DNA from: Elmis aenea
Lineage: Eukaryota; Arthropoda; Insecta; Coleoptera; Elmidae
Length of the DNA: 64,000 nt
Direction: 5' to 3'
Assembly (NCBI GenBank): GCA_947652605.1
Contig: OX393581.1
Span: 5,212,640-5,276,639, forward strand
Made by a program: the position numbers and the translations under genes. The notes beneath the pieces were generated by a model, which saw nothing but the letters and a program-made list of their open reading frames with translations, was not told the origin of the DNA and did not search any database. Below, in pieces: positions 25,101 to 40,100 of this stretch. Position 1 is the first letter of the stretch, and each line of letters opens with the position of its first letter.

Positions 25101-28100
25101 TGTTATTTAAAAAAAGTTTTCTATTTGCTATTAGGTACTCTGTTAACCTGTTAAATCATCTGACAGTTTTATTGCTAAAAAATAAACTTAATATTTACAA
25201 TCACAGTAATAATATTATTTATTAATGAATATTAAATGTTCTTTAATCCAAATTTACTGTATAAATGAACCTTTAAGAGAGCAAGTACAAAAACAGTGTG
25301 TTATCACGAGAAATAAAGCTTAAAGATACAATCAAAAGTACAAGCAAATACACCAAACTTATTTAACATTATACTGACGAAGAATGCAGCATTGATTAAC
25401 AAAATTATACTAACATTCTATTGAAAATCATGTGACAGAATATTAATTGGAAATAATAATACATCGAACATGCTGAACCATAGTTTAAAATCGCTTCTAA
25501 CCGAGTTCTAGCTTCAACAGACAATTTAATTAAGTGGCAGTGTCGTACACATAATTTTGCAAGCTACTTTAAGTAAGTTAACATAATTTTAAATTCTAAA
25601 TGTAGTTTACAATAACTAATTAGTTACTGCTCAAAAACAACACGTAATACGATGCAAAAATTACAGAAACTTCAATTTAAAAAATAGTTGGTAAATAATT
25701 TTTGTGGCATTGATATAAACAAGTTTAATTAATATTCTTATACATTGTGGACAAAATTTAACGTAACGCTTTAATATCTCGTCTGATGTTAACTTTACAA
25801 AAGATAGTTTCGGATAAAAGTTGTTTGTGGTAATTTACAACATAACCTTATATTATTTTCCATTATCCAGTGTTTTATTTTGCGTAACGGTAAGTAATAA
25901 TGTTCCTTTAAATAGAATATATTTTGCACAATCAAATTTTCTTTTTGTATAGATTTTATGTGCCTAAAAATAATGGTTTTTGAGTTATTTAAGTTTTTTT
26001 TTTATTGACAAAAACGGAACTTTAAAAAAATATTAATATTTCGCAACTTAGCAATGTTACAATGAATTTCTTTTGATAATTTAGTTGACAATAGTGTCAT
26101 AGTAGCTTCTGACTAGTTAAAGTTTCAAAATAATACACAGCGTGTCTTATGTCCGCTCAGTTTAGCTAAACATCTACACGAATAAGTCAATGTTTTTAAA
26201 TGTAACATCCTTTATATTTTCATATTTTTTATAGATAAATTACTCATCTTAAAATACTATTGGGAATCGTTTATGTCTAGAATTAATATCTCCCGAGTTG
26301 TTGCGGTTTTAATGATAATTTACGGGCACCAACACAATATTACTTAATAGGACCAAACAAGTGGGCTTTAATGTTTAATACCTTAAAAATTTGTTTTAAA
26401 TATCATAACAATGCTATTTTCACGTTTAAGCTGTATTTTTTATTTACAAAAAGTAAATATATAAGGTGTTCCATTAAAAAAAAAGACGTTTTCTTGTTTA
26501 AAGTTTAACCAAATAGACCGGGCATAGGAAATACCCTGTATATTATTTTAAAACATTAGTCGGCAACCACTATAATACTACTGTCAGCTTAAGTAACAAA
26601 GGAATTTGTTCTAACATTAGTAAGTTGTTAAATATTACTCTTTTTTTTCGGGTTTCGTTCTTGTCACGGTTTCAAAAAAAAACTTGAAAAATTTAACACC
26701 GATTGATTTTGATTTAAAATCCAAAAAAATGCTAGAGGAGTCAGATGAAAGAAACAATAGTACTTTTATACGGAAGTGAAAAGTGAACACTAACAAATAA
26801 AAATAGTGGCCGAGTAAATGCAGCAGAAACGCGATTTAAAAAAAAACCTAGGAAAAAACAAAAAAGGAAGAATCAGAAATGAAACATATGGAGAACGATT
26901 AAAGATAAAATCAGTTGAAACAAAAATACAAAAAAGGCAGCTGGAATGGTTGGGTCACATTTAGAGGATGAAAGAAGAAAGGTTAACCAGAAAAGCCTGC
27001 CAAGACGAAGTTAAAAAAGCAGCAACGGATAGAAACATCAAATGGAAAGACATAAAAACGCTAGAATAAGACAGAAAAACATGAAAAAACTCAGCACAAC
27101 ACAACTCAACAGTCCTACACCTAACAGTAGAAGGACTTATGACTAAATAAATAAAGTTATATATCGGTGCACAAAAACACTTTATATGTATAGATAAAAA
27201 TAATTTAAGCCTATGTAATAGTAAATTACCACAAAACAACTTTTATCCCAAACTTTTTTCGTCACCAGACGATATATTGAAGGGTTACGTTACTTTTTGT
27301 ACACATTGTATATACAATTGCCCCTAAGACAAAGATGAGTCTTAAAACGAATCAAACAGTTCGAAAAAAAACTTCATAAAAACGATAAATGATTTTTAGT
27401 TTAACATTGATTATGGTAAATGAATAGCTTAAATAATTCTAGCATTTATTCCGTCTATATTTTTTTCTAACAATATATTACATTCATGGTTCAATTGCTT
27501 TTTTTATGATCGCATTGTTGAATAAATATGCAATAAACGCAATCAGGTTAAGGTATTTATTTACCATGACAATTTATAAGAACGAAAACGAGTCTTAATT
27601 AGGCAATGTTAATGTTTACCCATATTTGAGAAAATGCTCTGAGCCAGCTGTTTGTGATAATATTGTGTTGAGGATACTATTTAATTAACTTTTAAACACG
27701 GCCATTTTAAAATTATAATTGTAATTGGTAATTAACACGTCAGATTATTCAAGACGAAAGTTAAACGTCTCCAAATTACCGTTAAATGAAATGAGCCGAG
27801 AACCTAAACTTTTAGTTGAAGTTTTTTGTAACTTCTCTGTTTGTAGTCACAATATTAAGTAAATTTGGCGTTTATGCATGTTTTTTAACATCAAACACTT
27901 AGAACATCTGTTAATTGCATTCTGAGTATTAAGTGAAATTATTTATTTCGTTTAATTCTCTGGAAAAATATGTTCTGTGAAATGCTTTTTTGATAAATTT
28001 ATATATCACCATAACATACCTAAGTTAGGAGCATATGGCACATAAACAATAAAAATAGGCTACTCACGTTACGAATAACTAAATAATTTTGTTTATTTGA

Positions 28101-31100
28101 TTGGAAACTGCAGTTTAAAACAATAACCACCTTAAATTAGAATAAGGAGGGAACATAAAACGACGGTAAATATTTCAATTATTAAAGTGTAGTCAGTATG
28201 TAAGCATATACACTGTGTCCCAGATAACATTTCCAGCATAGGTCCAGTGATTACCAAATTATTTTTCTTCTTCTCCCTTTCCAGTTTCTCAAAGTGATGT
28301 ACATTGTTTTTTAATGCTATATTTGCTTTCAATATTTGTTCAATTTTATCGCTCTGGTCCGTCTGATTTCGTTTAATCTGTTTAATTTCAATCATCATTT
28401 CTGTGAACTATTGTAAAAGTTCCTTATTTTAAATTTAAATTCAAAAAACAATAGTTGCTCAAAAATTAACTTTAAAATATAAAAACCGGATGCAAATTAT
28501 ATTTAAACACAATTTTAAGAATTTTTAACTGTAAATAAAATTTGATTTATCTTATAGTAACGAAAATTTGGCACACTGAAATATTTTGAGCTACAATTTT
28601 CTGAATGTGTTTATGAAAAACTATAGCTTGATAATGGGGGAAAACCATGCTTCAGCGAAGGGATTATAAAAAAGGTTTTGAGAATTGTAGGACATTTCTC
28701 CTCTAAAAAGAATATTTTGAAAGGCGCAAACAGTTTTAAAATCGTAAAGTGGGCAATAGAGTCAACCACCTAGCTTTACTGTACCTACCTTAGTAGTCTT
28801 TGATATTGAACATTTTTACTCACAAATTTACTGAAAATTTTCAAAGGATTTGTTACTATTATAACTTAATATCAATTGGCATAATAAACACCAGTTAATT
28901 TATTTTCACACATTTTTTTAAGTGAAGGACAAAACTGAGTTTTCGAAAAATAAATAAACTAAAGGATGTCACTTTAAAATAAAGGACGTTTGGTCACCGT
29001 ATTTATGAACCGCAAAATTTGGCTTCTGATATTAACTTTATGATTACATTCACAATTTCTAGAGGTATTTATTACCGTAGGACACAATTTTGTAAATGTA
29101 TAAGCGATAATTAAATCATAAGGTAGCGATCAAAATTAATGTAATAATTATAGTACTTAGTTATAAATTATTTGATTTATAGACTAACACATTTTTGCCC
29201 CGAGTCTGAATTAACAAAATAATCAAAACTCCAGATCTCCCCTTCATAAACATCAAGGTATAAAGATTCGTTTTTAACTTTAATTGCATGAAAATATTTA
29301 CGTATATTAATGGCAGTGTTATACCTTTGATGTAGGTGAAAATGACGTGTGTGCCATTAGCAGGTTTTTAATAGTCGAAATCTATGTATCAGTCACATAT
29401 CACTCGCCTACGGATGTTGAGAATAATTCGACAGTATCTAATGACATTATTAATGTAAAACAGTAAGCAGTTAATTGCTTAAAATAACAAAATATTCATA
29501 ATATGTAAATAGTTATGTGAAAACGCGCAAAAATAAATTTTGAAGTCGTAAAGATTGAAATTTTCGCTAAAAAAATACGATATTAAATTTTTAAAGATAA
29601 TGCAAGCCTTAGTGACATCAAAAGTTAATACTTATCACGCTTTAATAAGGTTGTTTAACATTGCTAAGCATGGCTTTAAATTTATTACCCTAATCCTTGA
29701 CGATAACTCACCCAAATAAATTACTTCACTGCATAATATTTAATCAGCACATATTTCCTCTTTTTTAATTTCTAGACAAGAATTTGTTGATAAATAAGCT
29801 GAATTACATAAGGTATACAAATTGTAGAGCATATTTATGCTTATGTAGTTACATTATTATATGATTCGATTTGTTAGAAATACTCGAAAAATCTAATATA
29901 TAAACAATACATAGAAGATAAACACACATTAATTTAGCAGTCAGTCAACAACCTTACAGATTTTTTTTTTCATTTTTTACAATCCATTTTTCTGTTTCAG
30001 TTTCTCTTGATATGACCTCTGTTCATGTTTTATTTCTTTTATTTCTCTCATTACTTCCTTAATCAAGTTCATAAGCATATCCGTTTTATCTTCTTTCTCT
30101 TTTTTTTGAGGTGTCCTGTTAATATTTTTACTCATTTTACTCTCTTTTGATATGTCTTTTATGTCCTGTTCTCTTTTTCTTTTCGAATCCTCTGACGTAT
30201 ACTCGTCGCTCTTGAGATGTTTTGTTTCTTTCATATCTTTCATATCCATTTTTTCAGATCTTCTGACGTATATTCGTCGTTCTCACATCCTACAGCACCA
30301 TTCCCCTCCGCTGTGCCATAATACGCGCAAAACACTTGTTACACCTTTATTACATAATTTATTATTGTATCCTCTTACAATAATTTATTTCATCACACTC
30401 CGTATATAATACACGATAATGTATGGGGACGCCCTAATTTTTTTTTGTCTGGGGGCGTCAGATACTCTTGCGCCAGCCCTGTTTAAAAGTGATACTGTTA
30501 ACATTTCAAATTTAAATTTATGATCTTTCTATATTTAACGTTGTGTTCAGATAACAAAGTTCAAATTTTATAAACTGTGTTTAACAAATTTGCTTAACAA
30601 TCGAAACAATGCAACAAATCTACATTTTGCAAATCGTCTAAGCTGATAATACACAAACATTGTATGAAAAGTTCTACTCACTATTTGTTACAGTAATCTA
30701 TTTACTAAATAGTTTTTAAACGATTATTTTATTACAACAATAAGTAGAAAGCATAATAAAACTATCAATTATATCAACCCAAAGTTTTGTAACCTTTTGT
30801 ACCAATACTACTTCAGTGCCAAAGTTTACGTGAAGATAAAGTTTGCTATAAAGGCAGTCTTAATTTTATTTATTTGGTAACAATTTACTATTTAATACTA
30901 GGTACACGTTATAAAATAAACCATATTTTTAATGAAAAAACAAATCCAGAATATCAAAAAGACTTAAATGAATACAAAGAGACAATATAGTGCGCCGTTG
31001 GATTAAAATGTAACATTGTTTACTAGCTAAACGTAATTAAAATTCAAAATACAAGTGACATTAAGCCATGGTCAAATGCAAAACACTCCTAGTAGGTAAC

Positions 31101-34100
31101 TGGATTTAAATAAAATTTCGATTTTAAGTGATCGTTGACTTATGTTAAATAGTACAATATTGTACATTCCTTAAAAAATGCAATATTAAAATCACCGCAA
31201 CAGGTGAAGGTATTTCACAATTTGATTTAAAAAAAACAATGTAAGAAATTTATATCTGCGTTTGTTATGTAATAAGTAAATCGTGATTTATAATTAACGA
31301 TTAGCTATAATTAGGTTGTTTTTTCTTATTATAAGAATACGAGGTTCTTGAAGTCGATAGAGTAATTAAAACAAACTTGCTTTTACTCCTATATTTACAT
31401 TAACTTATTTATTTAGTCATGAGTCCTTCTACTGTTAGGTGTAGGACTGTTGAGTTGTGTTGTGCTGACTTTTTTTCCATGTTTTTCTATCTAGTGCTAG
31501 CCTTTTTATGCTGGAGTTACTACCTTTTTGACCACTTCCACTTTTGTTCGTTTTGGGACTTCTCTATTTCCAAAAAAAAATGTTGTTCTTAAACTTTTAA
31601 ATATTCTTTCCAAATTTCCTGTCCTTTGGCTTATTTCCTTGTCCATTCCTCCATTTTTCTCTATGATCACTCCTAAATATTTAAAGCTTTCTACCTGTTC
31701 CAACCTAAGCCCATTTAAAGTTATGTTATGCCCTTTTTTCGGTATTTATTTTCATATTAATTTTTTCCAATTTGTGGTTTAGAATTTCTAGATTATGTTA
31801 CAGATTTTTTTCTGTTTCCGCACCTAAGACCATATCGTCTGCAAAGATAAGCTCAGTTATGTTTATTTTTTTCATTTTTTAGTTGTCTAGGTGAAAGGGT
31901 CTCATTTTTTGTTTTACTTTTTTGATTACAGCATTTATAACGACAGAATAATAATGGACTGAGCACTCATCTTTGTTTTAAGCCCTCTTTTGTTTCAAAC
32001 TCCTCCGATTCTTCATTTTGGGTTCTTACAATATTTACCGTTTTTTTTTCGTACATCGCTTTTATTATGTCGATTGTTTCTATTGCTATTCCCTTCCTTC
32101 TTAGGCCCCTCCATACGTATTTTCTTTTGATTTTATTAACTTAAGTTGGTTAATCATTAATAACTTCGTGTTGTGTTAAAAATATATTTTACTATAAACG
32201 TCCAGAACAGCATTTAAAGGTGTATATTACTTAAAATAAAATATTTCTCTTCGGTCACAAAATTAATATGTGTTTCCTAAAAGACATATTTTTTAATCGT
32301 TCGCTCAAAATTGTTCACTAAAAAAAATCTCGCAGGAGATATCATGCTTGAAAATAAGATACTTAAAAATAGAAAGTGCTTTTAAAAAAATTAATTATTT
32401 GAATCAACTACATCTACCTTTTTTTACATTTTAATTGTTTGTCTTTCGCTAAAAGACAACGAAAAACGGAGAACCTTCAAATACATATCTTATCATGCAA
32501 GCAATAATGGCTAATTATATGCAAACAATGTATCTACACTGAAATGTTATAAATTTTCTAAGTAACATCAAGTTTATTATTTTAAGATCAGCTGTTAAAA
32601 TTAATAATGAATAATTTTGTAAACAAACCTTCACATTATAAACTGGAAACAACTAATACAAAATTAAACATCTTCCCACGAAAAACCGAAATAAGAGTCA
32701 AACCAGATATAATTTTGTTTCCAATTTATTAATAGACGCCTGTGGATGATATATTCGCAATCATATCGATATGGAGTATGCATTAGGATGCGTAACGCAG
32801 CAGATGACATGATAAAATAAACCATACGCTAAATTCCACCATAATTTTTGATTATTATTTCTAAACCTTGGAGAGTTTAAGACATTTCTAAACAAGAATT
32901 TCCGTTGTATATATACTAAAATTTCAAGATAAACCGATAGGTTGAAAAAATGCCGTTAGCTGGATCAGTTACATTTAACGTACAGTCAAACTGAGCATAT
33001 CTTTTGACAATTATTTGGGTGATTTTTTTCAGTAATAATTAAAAAAAATCGTTTTACGAAAATAGTATACGTTTTTATGTAACGTAAATTTTAAAAATAA
33101 ATTATCAATCCCTCGTAGTTTCAAAACAGGATGCAATAAAATAAAATTAAAACGCACACGTTTAATATAAACTATCAATAAAAATCAACCAAAATGTTAA
33201 AATAGCAATCAAAACCGGAAAACAAAAACATATCGGTCAATAACCTTAGAAATCTTTATATTTCCAAAACTGCAGGCAATATTCTAAAATGGCTTGATCA
33301 AAACTGTGTTTTCATGGAAATCTGGAGTTAAATAGATCAACAGAAATTTCGCAAACACAGTTGTTTTGAACGGATTATGTTTGTAAATTCCGGATGTCAG
33401 CTGAAAATTCGGGAATGGAAGAACTTTTTTTTAAGTAAAAAGTTAAAATGAAGATCAGTTATCCTCTATCTAAGCTGTGGAGAATATTTTTTGCTGAACA
33501 ACTTGACCATCTGTTCTCCGTTTCTAAAAAGTGTTGTTTTAAGCTGTTATTCTTCCAACTTTTAATGTTCTTTAACAACATTGATGAGTAAATTGTATAA
33601 TATAAGTAATTTATAACTGCTCTTTATAGTTCTTATGGATAAAATAATTAAATAATGTAAACAAAACACAAAGCAAGCCTCTGGGGTTGAAATAAAGTAA
33701 AGCCGATATCCTTAACAGAATTAGCCTTTGCAGATGATGTGGTGCTATTAGCTAAAAGCGAAAAGGACTTGCAATTCAATCTAGACGTATGGGCAGATAC
33801 ATTAAGTATAATATGAATATTAATATAACAGAGACAAAGGCTCTGGCGAAAAATCATGAACCACTTACAATTATGCTAAACTAAAAAAAGATAGAGCAGG
33901 TAGCGAATTTTAAATATTTAGGAACTATAATTGCAGAGAATGGTAAATTGGAGAAAGATCTGAATAATAGAATAGCGGCAGCGCCGAAATTTTACTACGC
34001 CACTAATAAAGGTTTGATAAGTAAGAAGGAGATATCAAAAGAAACGAAGACGCGAGTTTTTAATGCAGTGTACGTACCCTTTCTCACGTACAGTTCAGAA

Positions 34101-37100
34101 AAGTGGACACTATCGACTAACACAAAACGACGACAAAGAATACAGGCACAGAAAATGAGATTTCTGAGAAGAATAGAGGGATGTAGACTGATTGATAAAA
34201 TCAGTAACGAAAAAATTCGAAATAAGCTAGGAGTAATAGATATTAAGAAACGAATCAATTAAGATGGCTTGGACAACTACTACGCATGCCAGAAAGTGGA
34301 TACGCGAAAATAGGATGGAAAATGAAGATGGAGGGAAAAAGGAAATAGAGGAAGACCAAGAATAAAATGGGAAAAAGAAGTGAGGCAAAGGCTAGAAGAA
34401 AAAGGAGTCAGCTGGAGTAATGTGCCACAATTAGCTAACGATAAGGGATGGAGAAACATAACACAATTAAAAAAGTATACATCGACACCAAAAGGTACAA
34501 GAGGAACCGATTAAGAAGAAGAAGTAATTTATATAATGTATTTCATTATGAGTTTATTCAAGTATATTTTCATTATCATTAATGTTCATAAAATACATAA
34601 ATAATTAATTAATTCGTCAGTACATTTTGAATTACAACTATAAGTAATTTATACTCCTATAACGTATTGTTTTATTTATAAACTGACTGTAATTGTTTTG
34701 TTTCTAATTTAATACAATAAGTTAAAAACCTAGACCTAGAAGGTTGATGTTCTATTATAGTAAGACTGGCTCTTTTATCATTATTGCCTTCTTTATCTGT
34801 TCAATTTTCTGATAGCTTTTAGATACCTTTATTCATTTTGTAAATTACCTATACAGGGCGTGTATAAATTGGCGGAAGCGCTACACGTGACGATGTTCTT
34901 CGTAAAATTCTAAGTCGAAAATCTTGATACAAAAATGTTGTACCGTGCTTCCTATGGCCTCAGAAACAATTTAAAAAAAAAATTGCCAACATTGCATACA
35001 TTGATTTGCATTTGGACATTTTTTATCAGCAATTTTTACTTAGGTATTAACAATTTTTGTAGCTGCAAACTTTTGGGTATCGTAAAACACAAACTAGAAA
35101 TAATTACGAAAAAAAACAGAGACGACAGCTAATGACAATGTTGCCATATGTATTATTTTCATTCAAATCAGTGATTTACATATTTTCAACACCAATTTTT
35201 GAAAGGAAGAACACAATATCTAGGAAAAAATACTATTCGAAATTTATTTTTATTCCAAATTGCAGCTTTTTCATTTGCAAGTATTAAATAATAACGCTTA
35301 TTAAAGGACTAAATGTCAAAACTTTGAGGACTTCTTGTAGACACAGCAAGCATGGTACAACATTTTCGTATTAAGATTTTCGACTTAGAATTTTACGAAG
35401 AACATCACCACGTGTAGCGCTTCCGCCAAATTTTACACGTCCGTATAAAAAGCATTGGATTAAAGTTCAAAAAAATCTTAAGTTGTTTGCAACTTCATAC
35501 AGTACAAACGATGTCCTATGAAAACCAATCTTCTACAAACCAATACAATGAATACCATAACGTTCTAAACAAAATATTGTCTTGTTACAGGTGCCTGATG
35601 GTCGCAAATATCGTTCAATGTCTGACGGCCATGCTGACTATCCCAATGAAGAACCTTTTGAAGTGTATCCAAGTTTGCCAGATTCCGTTTTGGAAAAATT
35701 AGGACTCCTTGGTGCTGGCCACAGGTACAATTGGTTTATACCCGAAACCTACACGTCTCTTAATTATAATAGCTTCACCTTATACGCACAATGGATCCTT
35801 AAAAAAAATAAGGTTTAATTGTAGCCTCTATCTTTGTGTATATCGTAAACAAATCAAATCTTGCCTTTTATAGATCGGTTTAAACACGGGTCTTCAAAAT
35901 TTAGTTAGGTATTCATCCCGGTAGGCGTATAACGACTATTAAGTGACTGGATAATAATTAACTTATGGCAAATCAATGTATTATTAAAACAAGACCCTTA
36001 AAAACCTTAATTTTTTTAAACGTTTGATATATTTCATACTCCAAAGGACGATTTTCAAATATCCTATTTTCCGGATTTTCTTAATTCTTAGATACCCTTT
36101 GAGATATTTTCCACTTTCTTTTCAGATTATTAATAATCAACCAATGTAGCAGTTTTGCCAAATTAAACCTATACTCCAGCTATTATAATAAGCGAGATCC
36201 CCATGTTTAAACTCGACTCTCAAACACTGCATCGTTGCAAAATATGTCGTTTTGTTTCTGTATTTATAATTTTATTTTCCACGACACACCTGGAGGATGC
36301 TCGACACACTAGTGTGTCGCGACACACAGGTTGAAAAACACTGGCTAACACTCATATTTAAAAATTTACCGATATAACGTAATGGATTATTAATTGCTTT
36401 GCTAATCGTGAAATAATTAATGACAATACTACTTTAGCTAAATTTAAAATTGTACCATAGACTGACATGTGGTCAATAATTAATTGTAATTGCGACGCGG
36501 CCTCGTTAAATGCATAAAATAATTTTAAAAAATAAACACAAAAATAATTACGTGCAATAGAAATATTTATACACACAAACTTTTCCCCAAAATGGTTTAC
36601 ACGTTAATTAATTAAAGGCATAAATTGTTAATTAAACATTATTTGCAATAAATAAAACTCGCAGTAATTAGTAATTATAGCGTTGAAACATACAGTACCT
36701 AAGTAAAATAAATTTAGAATGTAGCAGACTCGACTGTAGCTCACACAATTTCATTTTATTTAATACATTTAAACTGAAAATACCAATTACTTTTAAAAAT
36801 ACAAAATGCCTTATCTTTTGAAACACTTACCGATCAATCAAAAATAATATATGTTAACTTCAATTAAATTTTTGTAACTTTGTGGTATAATACTGTAATA
36901 CAATCTTTGTGTGTGATTCTAAATGACAAAGTCATGACCTTGCCACTCAAGTTTCTTGTATTAACAGAGCTATGAAAAGTTATTTTTTATCTCTTTACTA
37001 CTAATGTTTTCTTCTAGTACATTTTATTTTCTCTTTTGTATTTAATCGTCCATTATTTGACTCTTTATTATAGAAGTGGTGTTAAGTTCGTTGTTGTTTG

Positions 37101-40100
37101 TTTCGAGATAATTAAGGGCATATTTTTCAGTCGATTTAAAAAAAATTATATGACCTACTAAGGTTACTCAATTTTCTATGAATTTTAATACATGTAAATT
37201 TATTAAGTACACTTTTGTTTTAAGAATTTATCAAATCAATACTTTGGTTTTGGGCCATAGATGGACTTATAGGGGAGACAGGGGCTAGTTGCCACAAAAT
37301 TTAGGTTTTATTTTTTTTAAGTCTTATTTTCATAATTTAAGATCAGTTTTTTTTGCTGTTGCATACCCACATGTGTCGTGCTTTATATTCTGAATAGTTG
37401 TTTGAGCAACATCGAGTGACTTATGTGCAAAAGAATATTTATCGCGCGAAAGCAAAGTGTGACAACATGCCCCGAGAATACAAACAATCGAAATACATAA
37501 AAATAATTTAAATGCAGATAATAAGCATGAAACCCGCCTAGATATCATCATCTGAATCACAGTTGTGGCATATTCGTGCAGCCGTGATTAAAACGTCCGC
37601 AGGTGGGGCAGAGCGATTTGTTTTTCTTTTATATGTTCTGACCATCTGTACAAAAGAACATTTTGAGTAATTTTTATGCGTTGGGGCAAGTTTTTGCTTG
37701 TGACAACTTGCCCCGTCAACAATGTGACAACATGCCCCGAGGCCACTTTTATGATAAAAATGAAGCTATTTGTCTCGAAATAAAAAACCATACCCTAAAT
37801 CATATGAACTTTTAGCTGAAAGGTGTAGCTTTGATAATGTCATAATAGTATTCACTTTAAATCCAATCTCAATCGTCTAGAGAACCACAAAAAGGACCAA
37901 TAAAATTTACTTTATTGTACGTCAAACAAATAAAAATGAATGGCTTACGTACCATTTATGTGACAGGGACCAAACTCATATGACTGAAGAAAGCTACATT
38001 CAGTGCTTACGTAGATATGTTGAACATATGATAATAATGTGTTCCAGAGTTGTTATAGCGATTGTGACAACTTGCCCCTGTGACAACTAGCCCCAGTCTC
38101 CCCTACCATTTTTATATTTTTTCAAAACTTTTAGTTTGTTGATTGGTTGTCATGAAAACAATATCAACTACAACGACCGGCCTACCTGATTTATAATGGT
38201 TATTGTTTAAAACCCTTTTTACTTGAAATATTTCATACTCCAAAGAAGTTATATACGATTTTCAAAATTCGTATTTTCCGGTTTTTCCTAATTTTCTCGG
38301 ATACCGTTTGAGATATTTCTAATTTCTCTTTGGATTATTATTAAGCACCAAATTTAGCAACTTTACCAAATTCAAACCTATACTCTATCTGTTATAATAA
38401 GCGAGTTCCCCATGCTTAACCTCGAATTTCAATCACCCTATAAGTGTTATAACGAACTGGCACAATTTCGTTTTCTAATGAACTGAACAGCAGTGAAAAT
38501 CTTTTTGTTTAGCATTCCTGTTAAAAATTAATCAAACAATTCTAAACATAATCTAATTTTAGGGACGAACTAACCGCGGAAGATTTGGAACAAAAGTTTG
38601 TGGCACTAACATTAGCGTTTACAATCGACTCTGCAACCATTAAAGACAGATGCGAACGCCAAAGGCGCTACAGAGATCAAACAGAAACAAATATGTCGAC
38701 AGAAATTAATAAACTCATTGAAAAAGTGAATCGACTACATCCTCTCTGTGTGGACGCCGAGACAGCCGAACTTCTATCGGGTTTACTTGCCCAAGTAGAT
38801 GTAGTTACCAGAATTTCAACGCATGCTACTATATGTGCAGAAAGATTTGGGGCAGTTCAGCACGAACAACGAATGGCTGAATCCGTTGCTGTCATGATAA
38901 ACCACGTCACCATACTCAAACAGCAGAGAGATGCTGCGAAAAAACAGCTGCAATATACAACGTAAGGCTCAGTTTAAACATTTTTGAATACAAACAAATC
39001 TTTTCCTGTACATTGTTACTCGTACATTAATTAAGTAATTCGCTTTATACACGTGGAGTTCCTGACTTAGTCTAGAAGGAAACTACACATCTGCAAAGTA
39101 TTTTTTAAACATAATCTTCCCTCACTTAACGCTATGTTCAAAAAAATAACTCCAAAATATCAAACGCTCTGTGTGTCTCTACATTCAAAACCCTGAAAGT
39201 TGTAATTATTTATGTTTTAATGTACGTGTTTGATTGTTTTAGGAAAGTACTACAAAATACGAATCTACCAGCATCGGAAAATTCTAAACGAATTATAACA
39301 CCGATAAACAGTCGAATGATGACGAAAAGGCGGGCGAGCATTGCTACCATCATTCAACCAAGCGACACCGCAGGTACACCAGGACAAACAAATAACAAAA
39401 GATTTTTAAGGCGAACCTCAGATCTGACCACAAGAATATCAACAATTAGCAGAACTCCGCGAACCAGTAGATTAGAGTAATTGACAATTCCTAGCAATAA
39501 TAAGGTTCAAATTTAATTTCGTATGGTTTTAGATTGAGTGTAGATTTAGACAATATTAACGAAGCCAACATGGAGAGCCCTTCCATGAATATACCAGAAG
39601 ATAATTTTACTGTAGAAGATGAACGGGAACATTCAGATCCTGAAGAAACTACCTCTAGTCTTTACACTAGTCAAAATATAAATTTAGATACTAAAAAGTT
39701 ATCACTTAGGTAAAATAAATTATGCTAAATTTGTCTAAGGCATTCAAAGCCCTTTTTTCTTTAAAAAATACACATTGACTCAATGGAATCCCAAAACAAA
39801 GTAAATTCGATTGATTTCCCCGTAAAAATTGTATCCAATGTTCTAAAGTATTTTTGTAAAAAAAAAAATGGGCCGACGAATGCATTACACTAGACATTAT
39901 TATACAATATTTTCATGAAAGACGTGTTTTTTGCAGCCACCGGGTCATAATCAAAGCCAAACGATTCGGGAACATAATGGAAAAAAATTATTACAAGTGG
40001 ACAGACGATGGAACCCTTCACGAAATTTTTATTTTTGGAGCCCTCACTTGTTTAACATTGGGTCTTATCGTATTGAGCAATTTACTTGTAGAAATGGAAT

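Noticed and set aside
36275..36345. GACACACTAGTGTGTCGCGACACAC palindrome as a regulatory operator
   Set aside because: The flank reads like a degraded hAT MITE terminus, and no gene start is nearby.
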